From Pseudomonadota bacterium (GTDB lineage: Bacteria; Pseudomonadota; Alphaproteobacteria; Rickettsiales; Midichloriaceae): DNA of 64,000 nt. The translations under genes were made by a program, and so were the position numbers. The DNA lies in contig JAFECK010000002.1 of NCBI GenBank assembly GCA_018242185.1, positions 1-64,000 of the forward strand, in the 5' to 3' direction. Positions 35,521-45,911 of this stretch are shown here, piece by piece (the stretch's first letter is position 1; every line of letters starts with the position of its first letter). The notes under the pieces are model-generated. The model was not told where the DNA came from. It worked only from the letters and a program-made list of their open reading frames with translations, and did not search any database.

Positions 35521-36753
35521 ATGATAGACAGCACCCAAATCGCAAACAACGCTGCTCAAGCTGCGTTTGAACAAAACCAGAATTTAAATATGAGCGTACA
35601 ACAGATAGCTGCAACAATAGCGGCTGTCTTGAGTACTAATGGGATGAGCACAATGGACGGTGCTGAAGCCAGAGCAGTGATGAATGCTGCAGTTATGGCA
35701 TTTCAGAACACGCCAAGCGGTGCGATAGACACCATGTCTATCAATATTGCCGCACAAAGCGCAGAAAACAAGATTGAAGCAGAAGAACAAGTACAACAGC
35801 AGAAAGACAGAGAAGCGCAGAAACAGGAGAAAGAAAAGGAAGAAGAAGAAAAAAGAGCTATGTCGCAAGCAACAGCGGTAGAAGCAGAGAGAAATTTACA
35901 AATGCGGTATGAGGCCCCAACTATTACCAGTGCTGGTCTAGCGTTAGCTGTAGAAGTTGAATTAACTAGAGATCGATTTGCGGCACTGTTAACAGCATAC
36001 AGAGCAGAAAGAGCGGAGAGAGAGACTCTCTTGAAAGAAGTGATCGCCAATCCAGCCCGTGAGGCAACTAGGGAGCAAAGAGCTGAGGAATTGATTTATA
36101 ATGAACGCGGTATAGAAATGGTAGAGAAGCGTTTTGCAGAAAAGTTGGGGGAAAATAGATTAGAAGCAGGATGGCAACAAGAGCTTAAAGTAGAAAATGG
36201 TAAAATAGAATATAAAGGTCAGACGCTAACGGCCGCTGAAGTAGATAAAATGCACCAAACTTTCGAGCAAAATAATAACTTGGATGCTGCTATTACTGCC
36301 GCAGATTTACGTGATGAACGTATTATTGGAGCAAAAATGGCAGAAGCGAATAGAAGATTGGAGGTGATTCAAGAGCAAGAGATAATGGTTGAAAGACTAC
36401 GCGGTGGATTAGAAACATATAATGCAGTGGAAAACCCTTCTCTCGCTGCAATACAACCTGCCAAAAACAATCAAACTGTCTTAGCAGAGATGGAAAAAGA
36501 GTTAAACGAGATGAAAGCTGCCGCAGCAGCTTCTGGAGTCACTGCCGCAGCTGAGATACATCAAGAAGTTCGTGGTTTTAATGTATCAAAACTACGTAAA
36601 GTAGATAGGAGCGAAATCCAAGACCGATCAGGGGCTAACCTTGAGATGTATAAACAAGAGAGAGCAGAGAAAAATCTCGGTAACCTAAGCCCACCATCCA
36701 CCCCTAAGACAGAGGATAATGGGAAAAACCGCGGTGGTGAAGTTGAAAGATAG
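35521..36753 (+). CDS. charged coiled-coil protein, unknown
   Basis: 410 residues. Residues 1-85 are Ala/Gln/Asn-rich and helical without hydrophobic segments. About 85-125 is a dense Glu/Lys/Gln coil (QQQKDREAQKQEKEKEEEE). The middle part repeats short Ala/Glu/Arg helices, and the tail is Pro/Ser/Gly-rich (NLSPPSTPKTEDNGKNRGG). No signal peptide or membrane segment. A ribosome site is weak. The low-complexity composition limits family recognition; a filament-forming or scaffold protein is possible. Confidence 0.65.
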   Translation: MIDSTQIANNAAQAAFEQNQNLNMSVQQIAATIAAVLSTNGMSTMDGAEARAVMNAAVMAFQNTPSGAIDTMSINIAAQSAENKIEAEEQVQQQKDREAQKQEKEKEEEEKRAMSQATAVEAERNLQMRYEAPTITSAGLALAVEVELTRDRFAALLTAYRAERAERETLLKEVIANPAREATREQRAEELIYNERGIEMVEKRFAEKLGENRLEAGWQQELKVENGKIEYKGQTLTAAEVDKMHQTFEQNNNLDAAITAADLRDERIIGAKMAEANRRLEVIQEQEIMVERLRGGLETYNAVENPSLAAIQPAKNNQTVLAEMEKELNEMKAAAAASGVTAAAEIHQEVRGFNVSKLRKVDRSEIQDRSGANLEMYKQERAEKNLGNLSPPSTPKTEDNGKNRGGEVER

Positions 36754-36773
36754 GCTGGCAATAACCTAGCCAA

Positions 36774-39386
36774 TTACCGCAGATCCGCGCGCAGTGCATT
36801 GACCAGAGCTCGTAATTCATCAATGTTTTGCTTGCCATCCATTGGCGCCCTTACCTGCCACAGGTTAGCCAAAAGCGCCATAATCTTGCCATAACGATTC
36901 TCCTCAGGAATGCGCGGATAAAAATCGTTATACAGTCCACGTAACAACTCATCCTGCCCCATCATCATGTAAGCTACTGCTTGCTGCAAGACCCTAAGCA
37001 CTTGGCCATCATCCAGATCACTCTTATTAGCTCTAATAGCGTATAAATAAGGCTCAGAGTTTTGGCTAAACTTCTGCCAGTTCCCGCCCTGCCAATACAA
37101 ATCCGCTCTTATATCATCAGCCTGTTGATTGATATCTTTATCCAATAATCTTTCCACCGCTTCCGTCTCCCCCATTTTCATCAAGGCTCTTGCATGAATA
37201 TAGCGACGCTCCTTAGCTATATGTTCCGGCAACTCTTCATAATCAAGACCTTTGGCTATCACCTCTATTGAGTTAAACGGTAGGCTGGCAATTAAATAGG
37301 CTTTAGATAAACGATTAATAATTTCTTCGCGACGCATACCTTTGAGACGATTATCTACTAAATGGTTCATCAACACAGCAGCCCGGTTTACTAGATCAAG
37401 TTCTACCAAATCCGATGTTAGCTTAACGATCAGCTCATCACCAATATCACCAAGTGGCACCAGGTTTTGAAACTCATAGAACAAGGATACAGCTTGGAAG
37501 GGAGTGGCTGATTTACCAGCATCACTTAAGAAAAATTCCACGAATGTATCGCTCATCTTCTGCGCCAGCAGTAAGGCGTCACTGGTATTGGTATGATAAT
37601 CTGTGATCACCCGCCATGAACGCAGCGCATTGAGAGTATCACCCTGCATGGTGTATAGGTCACCTAACTCTTTCATCATTTCTCGTTCTATACCATCACC
37701 CCGCCAAGTAACCGCGATTTTCTGCAATTCATCAATATACTCATTATTAATGAACTGGCTCGTTTTGTACAGCATACGAGCTTTTTCAAAGCGGCATCTA
37801 GCACGGTTTAGCGTATCATCTATATCACTAGCACACTGCTCCCAGGCTTCTTTAGCGTTATTAATGTTATCTTGTTGTTCATAGTATTGACCTAACTCAT
37901 AAAGAAATTCGTTTTTCTGCCTCGCAGACATAGCTGGCTTGATTTCATTCAACACTTCATTCACCAACTTGGCGCCAGCCCAATCTTTATTCTGTATACG
38001 ATTTTCAAACACTATTAGAGCTATTTTGGCCAGCATATCGTTATTATAACCAGCTAGAAAGTTGCTATTGTGATCACTCAAGAGCTGAATCATATTAGTA
38101 CCTATGGTGATATTATCCCCCATTTCATCGTAATACTCTATGATACTATACCACATGCGCACTTCCCTACGCAGGTGGACTGGCACATCAGCAACATTGA
38201 GTTTATTGATGGCTTCATAAGCTTCATCTTCATCATTAGAGAATAGACATGCTATAGCCTTTAATAAGGCTACATCGTAATATTTACTATATTCATCATC
38301 ACTTTTCTCTAGCTCTGTTATTGTTGTTACCGCTTCCTTATACATACCACTGGCCATATAGAAGAGTGCAAGGCTTAAGTGGGTTTCTTTGGTATCATGT
38401 TCAACTTTATAACGCTGGCGCTGCCACTTCTTTAGAGTGCTATAAAACTGTCCATCTGGCACAGTAAACGCTTTGAGTTGCAGTATCTGATGCTCATAGG
38501 TTAAAGGATCATCAAGCTTTCTTGGTTCAAGTGATTGCGTATTCGCAGGAGCAGCACTATAGACCTTGGGCGCTAGGTTGAGCCCAGAAGTACTATAAAT
38601 ATGCGCTTCTATTCCCTTATTTTCTATTTGCAGCTTATCATTATGGCTTTCTATTACTACACCTTGTATGGAGCGTTTAATGGTAAAATCTACAAAATTA
38701 TATTCATCCCCTACTCCAATCCTGTCCTCAAGCAATGGTAGAAAAATTTGATATTGCCCTGTGTCTTTATCTTTGACCTTAATCGGATTAAATAAATTAC
38801 CAATACCCAGCTCAACGCTAGGGGTCGGCATAGCGTACGGTTTAGCAGTCACCTTAACCTCACGCATATTACTGGAATTTTGCACACTGAATTCACTAGT
38901 AAAAGTTATTCCCCAACCATCTTGGTCGTGTAGCATATATGTCATTAGAGGCCGCCCTTCCTTACGTTCTACTTCAACAGTATAACATGCAGTATTATCA
39001 GGACAATTTTGAGCATTTATAGCGATGACCTCAGGATTGCGCTTTGTAAATATGGGTTGCTGGTCATTTTGCCGATCTACAGTAGGCTTATTATTGTCTA
39101 ATTTAGGGATCTGTAATTGCATAGGCTTATCAAAGATCACCCAAAGCTTCTCTCCCTTCATATAAGCAGCAGCTTTCACATCCTTACTCGTAGGAAAGAG
39201 CACTACAGTATTCACCCCACTAGCTGTAACAGTGATAGCCGTTGGCGGCTTCTCTATTGTTTTTTGCAACTCTGGCTGTTTTTTAAGAGTATGCGGTTGC
39301 GGGGCAGATTTAGAGGTAGCAGCATGGCTTACCCCATATATCAACGTACACACTATTAATACTATATTCCGCATATGTATGGTCAT
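36774..39386 (-). CDS. secreted TPR-like repeat protein
   Basis: 870 residues. A signal peptide is visible (MRNIVLIVCTLIYGVSHAA, from the second Met at codon 5). Residues 50-270 are strand-rich and include VVLFPTSKDVKAAAYMKGEK, reminiscent of AMIN-type domains. From about 310 to the end the chain is a series of helix pairs of TPR type, for example LALFYMASGMYKEAVTTITE and FLYELGQYYEQQDNINNAKE. This fits a periplasmic or outer-membrane-bound scaffold. It is divergent from the pilin gene across 287 nt of AT-rich DNA, and a role in pilus or envelope assembly is only a positional guess. Confidence 0.75.
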   Translation of the reverse strand: MTIHMRNIVLIVCTLIYGVSHAATSKSAPQPHTLKKQPELQKTIEKPPTAITVTASGVNTVVLFPTSKDVKAAAYMKGEKLWVIFDKPMQLQIPKLDNNKPTVDRQNDQQPIFTKRNPEVIAINAQNCPDNTACYTVEVERKEGRPLMTYMLHDQDGWGITFTSEFSVQNSSNMREVKVTAKPYAMPTPSVELGIGNLFNPIKVKDKDTGQYQIFLPLLEDRIGVGDEYNFVDFTIKRSIQGVVIESHNDKLQIENKGIEAHIYSTSGLNLAPKVYSAAPANTQSLEPRKLDDPLTYEHQILQLKAFTVPDGQFYSTLKKWQRQRYKVEHDTKETHLSLALFYMASGMYKEAVTTITELEKSDDEYSKYYDVALLKAIACLFSNDEDEAYEAINKLNVADVPVHLRREVRMWYSIIEYYDEMGDNITIGTNMIQLLSDHNSNFLAGYNNDMLAKIALIVFENRIQNKDWAGAKLVNEVLNEIKPAMSARQKNEFLYELGQYYEQQDNINNAKEAWEQCASDIDDTLNRARCRFEKARMLYKTSQFINNEYIDELQKIAVTWRGDGIEREMMKELGDLYTMQGDTLNALRSWRVITDYHTNTSDALLLAQKMSDTFVEFFLSDAGKSATPFQAVSLFYEFQNLVPLGDIGDELIVKLTSDLVELDLVNRAAVLMNHLVDNRLKGMRREEIINRLSKAYLIASLPFNSIEVIAKGLDYEELPEHIAKERRYIHARALMKMGETEAVERLLDKDINQQADDIRADLYWQGGNWQKFSQNSEPYLYAIRANKSDLDDGQVLRVLQQAVAYMMMGQDELLRGLYNDFYPRIPEENRYGKIMALLANLWQVRAPMDGKQNIDELRALVNALRADLR

Positions 39387-39673
39387 TTAAGATTTATCTT
39401 CCGCCTAAACCACATAGGCTTTTGCCATTCCAGCGGTGATTTAGGATGCCAATCAAATGTAACATAAATGCAATATAGAGCAATAGGGGTTTTTATCTAT
39501 TTAACACAATCCCTTCATTTAGGCGCTATACCTCATTATAAAATATAACTTTAATATATTAAAAATATATATTGCATTTGTTATACAAGCGTGTGAGCAT
39601 CTAAGCTATGTAGTTCTATATGCGTATAAATATAGCATTGGCTACGGTTAATATAAACTAATGGGAGGCTCTA

Positions 39674-40504
39674 ATGTCTACTGATAAAATCAAAAGGGCC
39701 GGAGAGAAGGGCTTCACTCTGGTCGAACTTTCGATAGTAATCTTAATTATCGGTCTGTTGATTGCGGGTATTGCCGCAGGAACACAGATGATTCGCCAGG
39801 CTGAACTGCGCTCGATCATCAGTGATTTTTACAACTTCACGATCGCTTATAACAATTTCCAAACCAAGTACAAAGCAGTACCTGGGGACTTTAACGCTGC
39901 TGCGTCTTTCTTCCCAACAGGCTGCGTAACTGGCACTGCAACTGGTTGTAACGGTAGTGGCGATGGTTTGATTGACTATGATGCGTCAAGCCCAGGCACT
40001 AGCGAAGTGAATTTGGCTTGGCAACACTTGGCTCTTGCTAAGGTACTAGGTGGTTCATTTACTGCTGTTGATAAAACATTAGCTACTACAATAATTGGTA
40101 CTAATGCGCCGCAAAGCAAACGTGTCGGCCTTGGTTATATCCTGATCAACGATGCTAAAAAAGGTATCAATAAAAACGGTACTGGCGCACCTGCTGCTGT
40201 GTTTGAAGCTGATAGAAACGTGATTTTCCTTGGAAAAGCAGAAGCAGCGACAACATTGTTTAACAGCGCTCTATCACCTGAAGATGCATTTAACATCGAC
40301 CAGAAAATGGATGATGCTTATGCTGACACCACTGGCACCACGGTATTCCGCGGCAGCGATACTGGTGTTGTTCGCGCTAAAAACGGTGATGATGGCACAA
40401 CAGCTCCCAATACTTGTATTGTGACTGTGTCTAGCTCAAACAGCTATAATGTTGGAGTTTCACCAACACCTACAGCTTGCCGTCTAGGTGCATCTGTGAA
40501 CTAA
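39674..40504 (+). CDS. type IV pilin-like protein with prepilin cleavage site
   Basis: 276 residues. The prepilin signal is textbook: a short basic leader ending in Gly13, then FTLVELSIVILIIGLLIAG, with Glu18 being Glu5 of the mature chain. Prepilin peptidase would cut after Gly13 and methylate Phe14. The globular part carries KYKAVPGDFNAAASFFPTG, seen in many alphaproteobacterial pilin-like proteins, and four cysteines (84, 92, 248, 269) that could make two disulfides. A GGGAGG ribosome site and a strong terminator suggest a highly expressed single-gene unit. No pilus assembly genes lie in the window, so it may be a major pilin or a pseudopilin. Confidence 0.88.
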   Translation: MSTDKIKRAGEKGFTLVELSIVILIIGLLIAGIAAGTQMIRQAELRSIISDFYNFTIAYNNFQTKYKAVPGDFNAAASFFPTGCVTGTATGCNGSGDGLIDYDASSPGTSEVNLAWQHLALAKVLGGSFTAVDKTLATTIIGTNAPQSKRVGLGYILINDAKKGINKNGTGAPAAVFEADRNVIFLGKAEAATTLFNSALSPEDAFNIDQKMDDAYADTTGTTVFRGSDTGVVRAKNGDDGTTAPNTCIVTVSSSNSYNVGVSPTPTACRLGASVN

Positions 40505-40530
40505 CCGTTCTATACAAAAGCATCTAAACA

Positions 40531-40558
40531 AAAAAGGGCCTCTTAGAGGCCCTTTTTT
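40531..40558 (+). terminator. strong intrinsic terminator of the pilin gene
   Basis: GGGCCTC (40536-40542) pairs perfectly with GAGGCCC (40546-40552) across a TTA loop. It is flanked by A5 and T6, so it also works in reverse. Confidence 0.92.
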
Positions 40559-40689
40559 ATTGTCTCTTTTTCTTATTATTACTTAATATATTGCAATTAT
40601 ATAAAATATCGTTGACGTATAGATGAAAATCATGTTAGTCTGATAATAAGTCAATTATTTATGGCTAAAATTAATGAAGGGGAAGTAAT

Positions 40690-42306
40690 ATGAAGTATAT
40701 AGAAAGATTATTCGAAAAAACACCTAGCAGAGCTCTTGATCGAGGAGTTAGCCCGGGGTATGACGAACTAGCGAAAAACTGTAAAGAAGCTAAACAGCGT
40801 AATGATGCAGCGCGGGGTAACTTATGGACCGGGATGAATACATACCTTGATGTCACCATGGAAGAAATGGCTAAGCGCAGTCAACAAATCGAAAAAACAG
40901 ATGGTTTTAAGAAAGCAGGTCGCCACGCAGTTGGCCTTACAAACGATCAAGATGCTACAGTACCATTTGGTCAGGCGTTTGTCACGAATCTTATGGGGCT
41001 GGAAGTGTCAAGTGGCAAGATATCAGCAATAAAACCCGATAACGGTGGAGCGCTTACCTTTGCTAGTATAGTAAAGGCAGAGCAGTATAATGAGATACGA
41101 GTTCAGTATGACGCAGATTTTCAAGCTAAAGTACAAGAATTTGCCGTGCAAAATGGCTTAAAGGCGGACGATGGCCATTCTAAAATTTTAAAGCGAGTGA
41201 ATAAACATTTGCAAGCAGTAATGCTTGGCAATTACGTAGAGCTGAAGGCTGGTATGGCAGATGTTGTAGATACGACCAAATTGACTACAGCGCATACCGT
41301 TGCTAAGCAGATTGATGCTAACAAACCAGCTCTGGCAGGAGTACAAACAGAGGTTGCGCAAGCTACCAAGCTCGCAAAAACAGCGAATGAGCAAACGCCA
41401 AATGGCTCAGATGACAAAACAACAGAAGCAAAAAAGACAGCAACTGATGCTTTGGCGAAGTGGTACAAAATAGCTAGAGACATAGGAGTAACAGAAGAAC
41501 AGATTGACGCAGCTAACGTTAGCGGTATTCAAGATCATTCTAAATTTTCTGAAGCCACTGAAGCAAAAGTTAACGCTCACACAGCGCTCGATAAAACCAA
41601 TCGAGCTAGCAATTTTATATATGAACTAGCTATCTTACAGCAGCAGGCAGCTGTAAAAGTGGCAAGCCAAATAGCGAAAGAGGGACAAGTTCACTTTAAT
41701 CACAACGGCAAGAAAGATACACAACAGCTACAGCCTAACAGTAAGACAGCTTTAGCAAACCTGGTCACCTCTCAAAAGGCGACCCTTGCGATGCTGGAAA
41801 CTGGCCGCGTTGCTATGAAAGAAGGTAAACCACAGCAGCAGAAGCTGGCTATGCAAGTGCTTGTCGGTGTTGGTATCGCCTTCGGTGAAATGCTTGCCGG
41901 TGGAGCACTGGGCGGCGGCTTGGCGGCTGGTGGGTTTTATGCGGCATCGCCGATATATAACCAGTTTGTTGATCCAACCCAAGCCATCGATCCTATGATC
42001 ACCAATGAGCACTGGACACAGGCAGCAAACGCGCTTAATGACATGGTCCATGGCTCATTTGACCAGGTTAAAGATGCGCTGCTCACTCAGCATAACCCGG
42101 CGCTTATAATATTAATCAGTTGCGCAGGCCTAGGTTTACTCAGCTTAATCCCTGCGGTTGTAACCACAGTCCATGAGACCCGTGAACGCTACAGCGGCGG
42201 TAAAGAGACAAAGGAGGGTATTGAAAATGTTCTAGCTAGCGAGGTGAAGAATAAGATAGGTGAGCTAGTAACAGCTGCTAAATCGAAACAGAGAGACGTG
42301 GCATAA
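40690..42306 (+). CDS. helical protein with C-terminal two-helix membrane module
   Basis: 538 residues. Residues 1-390 are soluble and helical, rich in Ala, Lys, Gln and Thr. At 399 the chain turns to GEMLAGGALGGGLAAGGFY, a glycine-rich membrane segment, followed by a polar linker and HNPALIILISCAGLGLLSLI from 470. The charged HETRERYSGG comes next, and then a final Lys/Glu helix. Spacing and motifs match the C-terminus of the protein at 13773-15686. AAGGGG precedes the ATG. No signal peptide, so insertion would rely on the internal hydrophobic segments. Function unknown. Confidence 0.75.
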   Translation: MKYIERLFEKTPSRALDRGVSPGYDELAKNCKEAKQRNDAARGNLWTGMNTYLDVTMEEMAKRSQQIEKTDGFKKAGRHAVGLTNDQDATVPFGQAFVTNLMGLEVSSGKISAIKPDNGGALTFASIVKAEQYNEIRVQYDADFQAKVQEFAVQNGLKADDGHSKILKRVNKHLQAVMLGNYVELKAGMADVVDTTKLTTAHTVAKQIDANKPALAGVQTEVAQATKLAKTANEQTPNGSDDKTTEAKKTATDALAKWYKIARDIGVTEEQIDAANVSGIQDHSKFSEATEAKVNAHTALDKTNRASNFIYELAILQQQAAVKVASQIAKEGQVHFNHNGKKDTQQLQPNSKTALANLVTSQKATLAMLETGRVAMKEGKPQQQKLAMQVLVGVGIAFGEMLAGGALGGGLAAGGFYAASPIYNQFVDPTQAIDPMITNEHWTQAANALNDMVHGSFDQVKDALLTQHNPALIILISCAGLGLLSLIPAVVTTVHETRERYSGGKETKEGIENVLASEVKNKIGELVTAAKSKQRDVA

Positions 42307-42404
42307 TTTTTCTTGCTACATTTTATTTGGGGTGGATTTCTTTGGATTTGCAATCTTGTGGTCCATAGTATACAATCCGCCCCAGATATGTATAACAAAA
42401 ACGT

Positions 42405-45400
42405 ATGCAAGAGAACCTGCAGAACCGGCACAGTACGCCCCTTAAACCCTCTAATCAAACCATTTGGCATATTCCATTCCCAGGAACCGAGAGCTTTCAA
42501 TTATCACTACTGGCTAAGCAATATAATAAATTACTCTATATATGCGCTGATGAACGGGAGATTGAGGCTATTACCAACAATCTCGCCTTCCTTATTCCTA
42601 GTACTCAAGTGCATATCTTACCTGCTTGGGACGGCATGCCGTATGACATAACTTCGCCAAAGGCACAGGTGCTCCTTAATAGAGTCAACACTCTCACAGC
42701 CCTTGCCAATCCTAGCAGCACAGGCATATTTATCACCTCTATCGCTGGTATTATTCAAAGAGTGCCTAGCAAGCAGAATTTGCTATATGGACAACAAACG
42801 CTACAGGTCAAACATAAGTATGATCGCCAGACACTCCTGAATCAACTGTATGAATACGGCTATCAACGCTCACCAGTAGCTGTCAACATTGGGGAGATGG
42901 CCGTGAGGGGGCATGTTATCGATATCATTAATAATAGCGAATATGGTATCAGACTGGATTTCCTTGGCAACACACTAGAACAGATCAAGCGCTTTGACAC
43001 GCAAACCCAGCTAAGCAATGGCCAGGAGCGTAATGTCACCCTTTCACATTTGAGTGAGCTGATTTTCAATAAAAAAACTTTAGGACAGTTTGAGGTTAAC
43101 TACTATAAGCACTTCCACACCCCAAATTATGTAATATCTAATGCGATTTTGGAGGGGCGGCGCACAGCTGGTGCGGAGTATTTGCTACCGTTATTCTATG
43201 AGCAGCTATGCACTATAGAAGAATACTTACAAGAGGATGCGGCAATAGTGATCAATCATAATATTTGGGACAAGCTTGATAAAAGACTTGAAAGCATCCA
43301 AGATCAATATCAACAGCGGCAAATCACCTCAAAAAGTCTGCCTTACCCTGCCCTCAAGCCCTCCACTTTATATATGGATAAGCAAGAGATGTTAGACTTT
43401 GCATCCAAGCGGCAAGCGATATTATTCACCCCATGGAGTGAGCATAAAAGTCCGTTTAGAGCCGCTCCTAACCTAGCCCAAGTGGCGACTATGAAACAGA
43501 CTTCAGTATTCGAGATATTACGAGAATACGTAGGTCGGGAACAGCAGATCTTAATCTCCTGTTTTAGCCAAGGGTCAAGAGAGCGAATGAAGGAAATATT
43601 GGCCAAACATGATCTCACTGCAGTTAAAGGTGATTCACGGGAGGAAGCGCTTGCAATAGGTAGAGGGGGCATCTGCTTAATTCTGATGAATTTGGACAAA
43701 GGTTTCGCTACTGATGGAGAAATTATTTTTAGTGAGCAGGATGTACTGGGCGAGCGTTTGAGCCGCTCTAGAAATGCTTATAAGGCTAATAAACGCTTTA
43801 TGACGGAAGCGGTTTCGCTGCATCCTGGTGATATAGTCGTACATGTTGATCATGGAATCGGTAGATTTGCTGGGCTATCTACAATGGATATTCAAGGTAA
43901 AACTAGAGATTTTATCAAACTGCTCTATGAGGACGATGATGTGCTTTACGTACCAGTAGAGAACTTTGATCTGATCAGCAAATATGCTGAAGAGCTTACT
44001 GTTTCTCTAGATAAACTTGGTAGCAGTAGTTGGCAAAATCGTAAAAGCCGCCTAAAGCAGCGAATTAAGCTAGCAGCAGCGGAGCTTATTAAAACCGCTG
44101 CCAAACGTGCAACCCAACAAGCCCCTATTTTAGAGGCGATACCGGAGATGTATACCAAGTTCTGCGAGCGTTTTCCTTATGTTGAAACTGAAGATCAAAT
44201 GCGCGCAATTGATGATGTGTTAGCTGACCTGGTCTCTGGACGACCTACTGATAGGTTGGTATGTGGGGACGTTGGTTTTGGTAAAACAGAAGTAGCTATG
44301 CGCGCTGCCTGTGCAGTCACTCTTGCTGATTCCCCAATGCAAGTAGCAATTGTTGTGCCCACTACCCTGCTGGCGCGGCAGCATTATTATAGCTTTAGTG
44401 AACGGTTTAAAGGCTTACCAGTACGCATCGCCCAGCTTTCTAAGTTTGTGAATGCCAAAGATGCAAAAGTGGTCAAGCAAGGCATGGCTGATGGTTCTGT
44501 AGACATAGTAATTGGCACTCATGCTCTGCTCAGCAAATCTATAGTATTTAAGAGGCTTGGCTTAGTGATAGTTGATGAAGAACAGCATTTTGGCGTGGCG
44601 CAGAAAGAGATACTTAAGAAACTACGTAATGATATCCATGTACTCACCTTATCAGCCACTCCTATTCCACGCACTCTCAACATGTCTCTCACAGGCGTAA
44701 AAGAGCTCAGCCTTATTGGCACACCACCAATTGATCGCTTGCCAATTCGTACTCAGGTGCTGCCGCAATTCGACCCTGTCGTGGTACGTGATGCCATACT
44801 GCGCGAGCATAGCCGCGGTGGTCGTACATTTTATGTAACCCCACAAATCTCTTATATGCCTGAGCTAGCGGCGCAAATAATGGGCATAGCACCTGAGGTG
44901 AAGATAATCCAGGCGCACGGCCAGATGAGCTCTAGCCAGCTAGACAGTATTATGAATGATTTTTACGACGGTAAGTACGATATTATGCTAAGCACGGCTA
45001 TTGTTGAATCTGGGCTAGATATCCCAGCTGCTAATACAATTATCGTTGATCGTGCAGATCATTTCGGCCTTACCAAGTTATATCAAATCCGCGGGCGGGT
45101 TGGACGCGCCTCCAACCAGGGCTATGCTTATCTGATTGCCAGCGATAAGGTGAGTGAGATCGGCACAAAGCGGTTAGAAGTAATGGCAGCTTGCGATACG
45201 CTCGGCTCTGGGTTTAGTATAGCTAGCCAAGACATGGATATGCGCGGCTTTGGCAATATCTTAGGAGACGAGCAATCAGGCCATATCCGCGAAGTTGGTA
45301 TTGAGTTATATCAAGACATGCTACAGAGCGCGATTGGTGAGATGACTGGGCATCAAGAATATGACCATGACTGGAGCCCTGTGCTTAATATCGGTTTATC

Positions 45401-45815
45401 TGCGCAAATTCCCGAGAGCTATATAAGTGATTCTAGCACGAGACTGGTGATTTATCGCCAGATCGCCAGAACCGAGAACCAGAGGGAACTACAGGCATTG
45501 GCTATGGAGGTAATAGACCGCTTTGGCGCACCTTTACCTGAGGAGCTACAGGCTTTAGTGAAGATTGTAGAACTCAAACAGCTGGCCAAATCCCGCTTCG
45601 TCTACAAAATTGAGCGAGGGCAAAAAGGGGTAGTATTCGCCTTGCGCCCAGATGCCAAGCTCGCAGAAGACGTGGTGATCCGCTTGCTTGAGCGGTATGG
45701 CAACCGGCTGAAGCTAAAACCAGATGGTAAAATAGCGCTATTAGGCGATTATATAGGAGATGAGGCGTTTTTCAATGACGTCCGTTGCTTCCTGGACGAG
45801 TTAGCTTCGGCGTAG
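42405..45815 (+). CDS. mfd: transcription-repair coupling factor
   Basis: 1136 residues, full length. Mfd removes RNA polymerase stalled at lesions and recruits UvrA. The N-terminal UvrB-like part includes AWDGMPYD. The RNA polymerase-interaction domain has PGDIVVHVDHGIGRFAGL. The translocase has Walker A GDVGFGKTE near residue 622, DEEQHFGV, LSATPIPRTL, STAIVESGLDIP and YQIRGRVGRA. The C-terminal TRCF domain follows. It is 98 nt after the 538-residue protein, and a bidirectional terminator follows it. Confidence 0.97.
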   Translation: MQENLQNRHSTPLKPSNQTIWHIPFPGTESFQLSLLAKQYNKLLYICADEREIEAITNNLAFLIPSTQVHILPAWDGMPYDITSPKAQVLLNRVNTLTALANPSSTGIFITSIAGIIQRVPSKQNLLYGQQTLQVKHKYDRQTLLNQLYEYGYQRSPVAVNIGEMAVRGHVIDIINNSEYGIRLDFLGNTLEQIKRFDTQTQLSNGQERNVTLSHLSELIFNKKTLGQFEVNYYKHFHTPNYVISNAILEGRRTAGAEYLLPLFYEQLCTIEEYLQEDAAIVINHNIWDKLDKRLESIQDQYQQRQITSKSLPYPALKPSTLYMDKQEMLDFASKRQAILFTPWSEHKSPFRAAPNLAQVATMKQTSVFEILREYVGREQQILISCFSQGSRERMKEILAKHDLTAVKGDSREEALAIGRGGICLILMNLDKGFATDGEIIFSEQDVLGERLSRSRNAYKANKRFMTEAVSLHPGDIVVHVDHGIGRFAGLSTMDIQGKTRDFIKLLYEDDDVLYVPVENFDLISKYAEELTVSLDKLGSSSWQNRKSRLKQRIKLAAAELIKTAAKRATQQAPILEAIPEMYTKFCERFPYVETEDQMRAIDDVLADLVSGRPTDRLVCGDVGFGKTEVAMRAACAVTLADSPMQVAIVVPTTLLARQHYYSFSERFKGLPVRIAQLSKFVNAKDAKVVKQGMADGSVDIVIGTHALLSKSIVFKRLGLVIVDEEQHFGVAQKEILKKLRNDIHVLTLSATPIPRTLNMSLTGVKELSLIGTPPIDRLPIRTQVLPQFDPVVVRDAILREHSRGGRTFYVTPQISYMPELAAQIMGIAPEVKIIQAHGQMSSSQLDSIMNDFYDGKYDIMLSTAIVESGLDIPAANTIIVDRADHFGLTKLYQIRGRVGRASNQGYAYLIASDKVSEIGTKRLEVMAACDTLGSGFSIASQDMDMRGFGNILGDEQSGHIREVGIELYQDMLQSAIGEMTGHQEYDHDWSPVLNIGLSAQIPESYISDSSTRLVIYRQIARTENQRELQALAMEVIDRFGAPLPEELQALVKIVELKQLAKSRFVYKIERGQKGVVFALRPDAKLAEDVVIRLLERYGNRLKLKPDGKIALLGDYIGDEAFFNDVRCFLDELASA

Positions 45816-45860
45816 ACAACCAGTTTGAAATATTTGATAAAAATGGTCAGAATATAAGCA

Positions 45861-45898
45861 AAGACCCCGCGGGAGCATATCTCTCACGGGGTCTTTTC
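45861..45898. terminator. bidirectional terminator between mfd and the convergent gene
   Basis: AAGACCCCG (45861-45869) pairs perfectly with CGGGGTCTT (45887-45895). The 17-nt loop can form its own short stem. TTTT follows the GTC on the plus strand, and A-rich sequence precedes the hairpin, so both strands can terminate. Confidence 0.82.
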
Positions 45899-45911
45899 TA
45901 GTTTTTCTTCA

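Noticed and set aside
35521-36753. Coiled-coil protein considered as a phage tape-measure or flagellar hook-length protein
   Set aside because: No neighbouring phage or hook genes, and composition alone is not enough.
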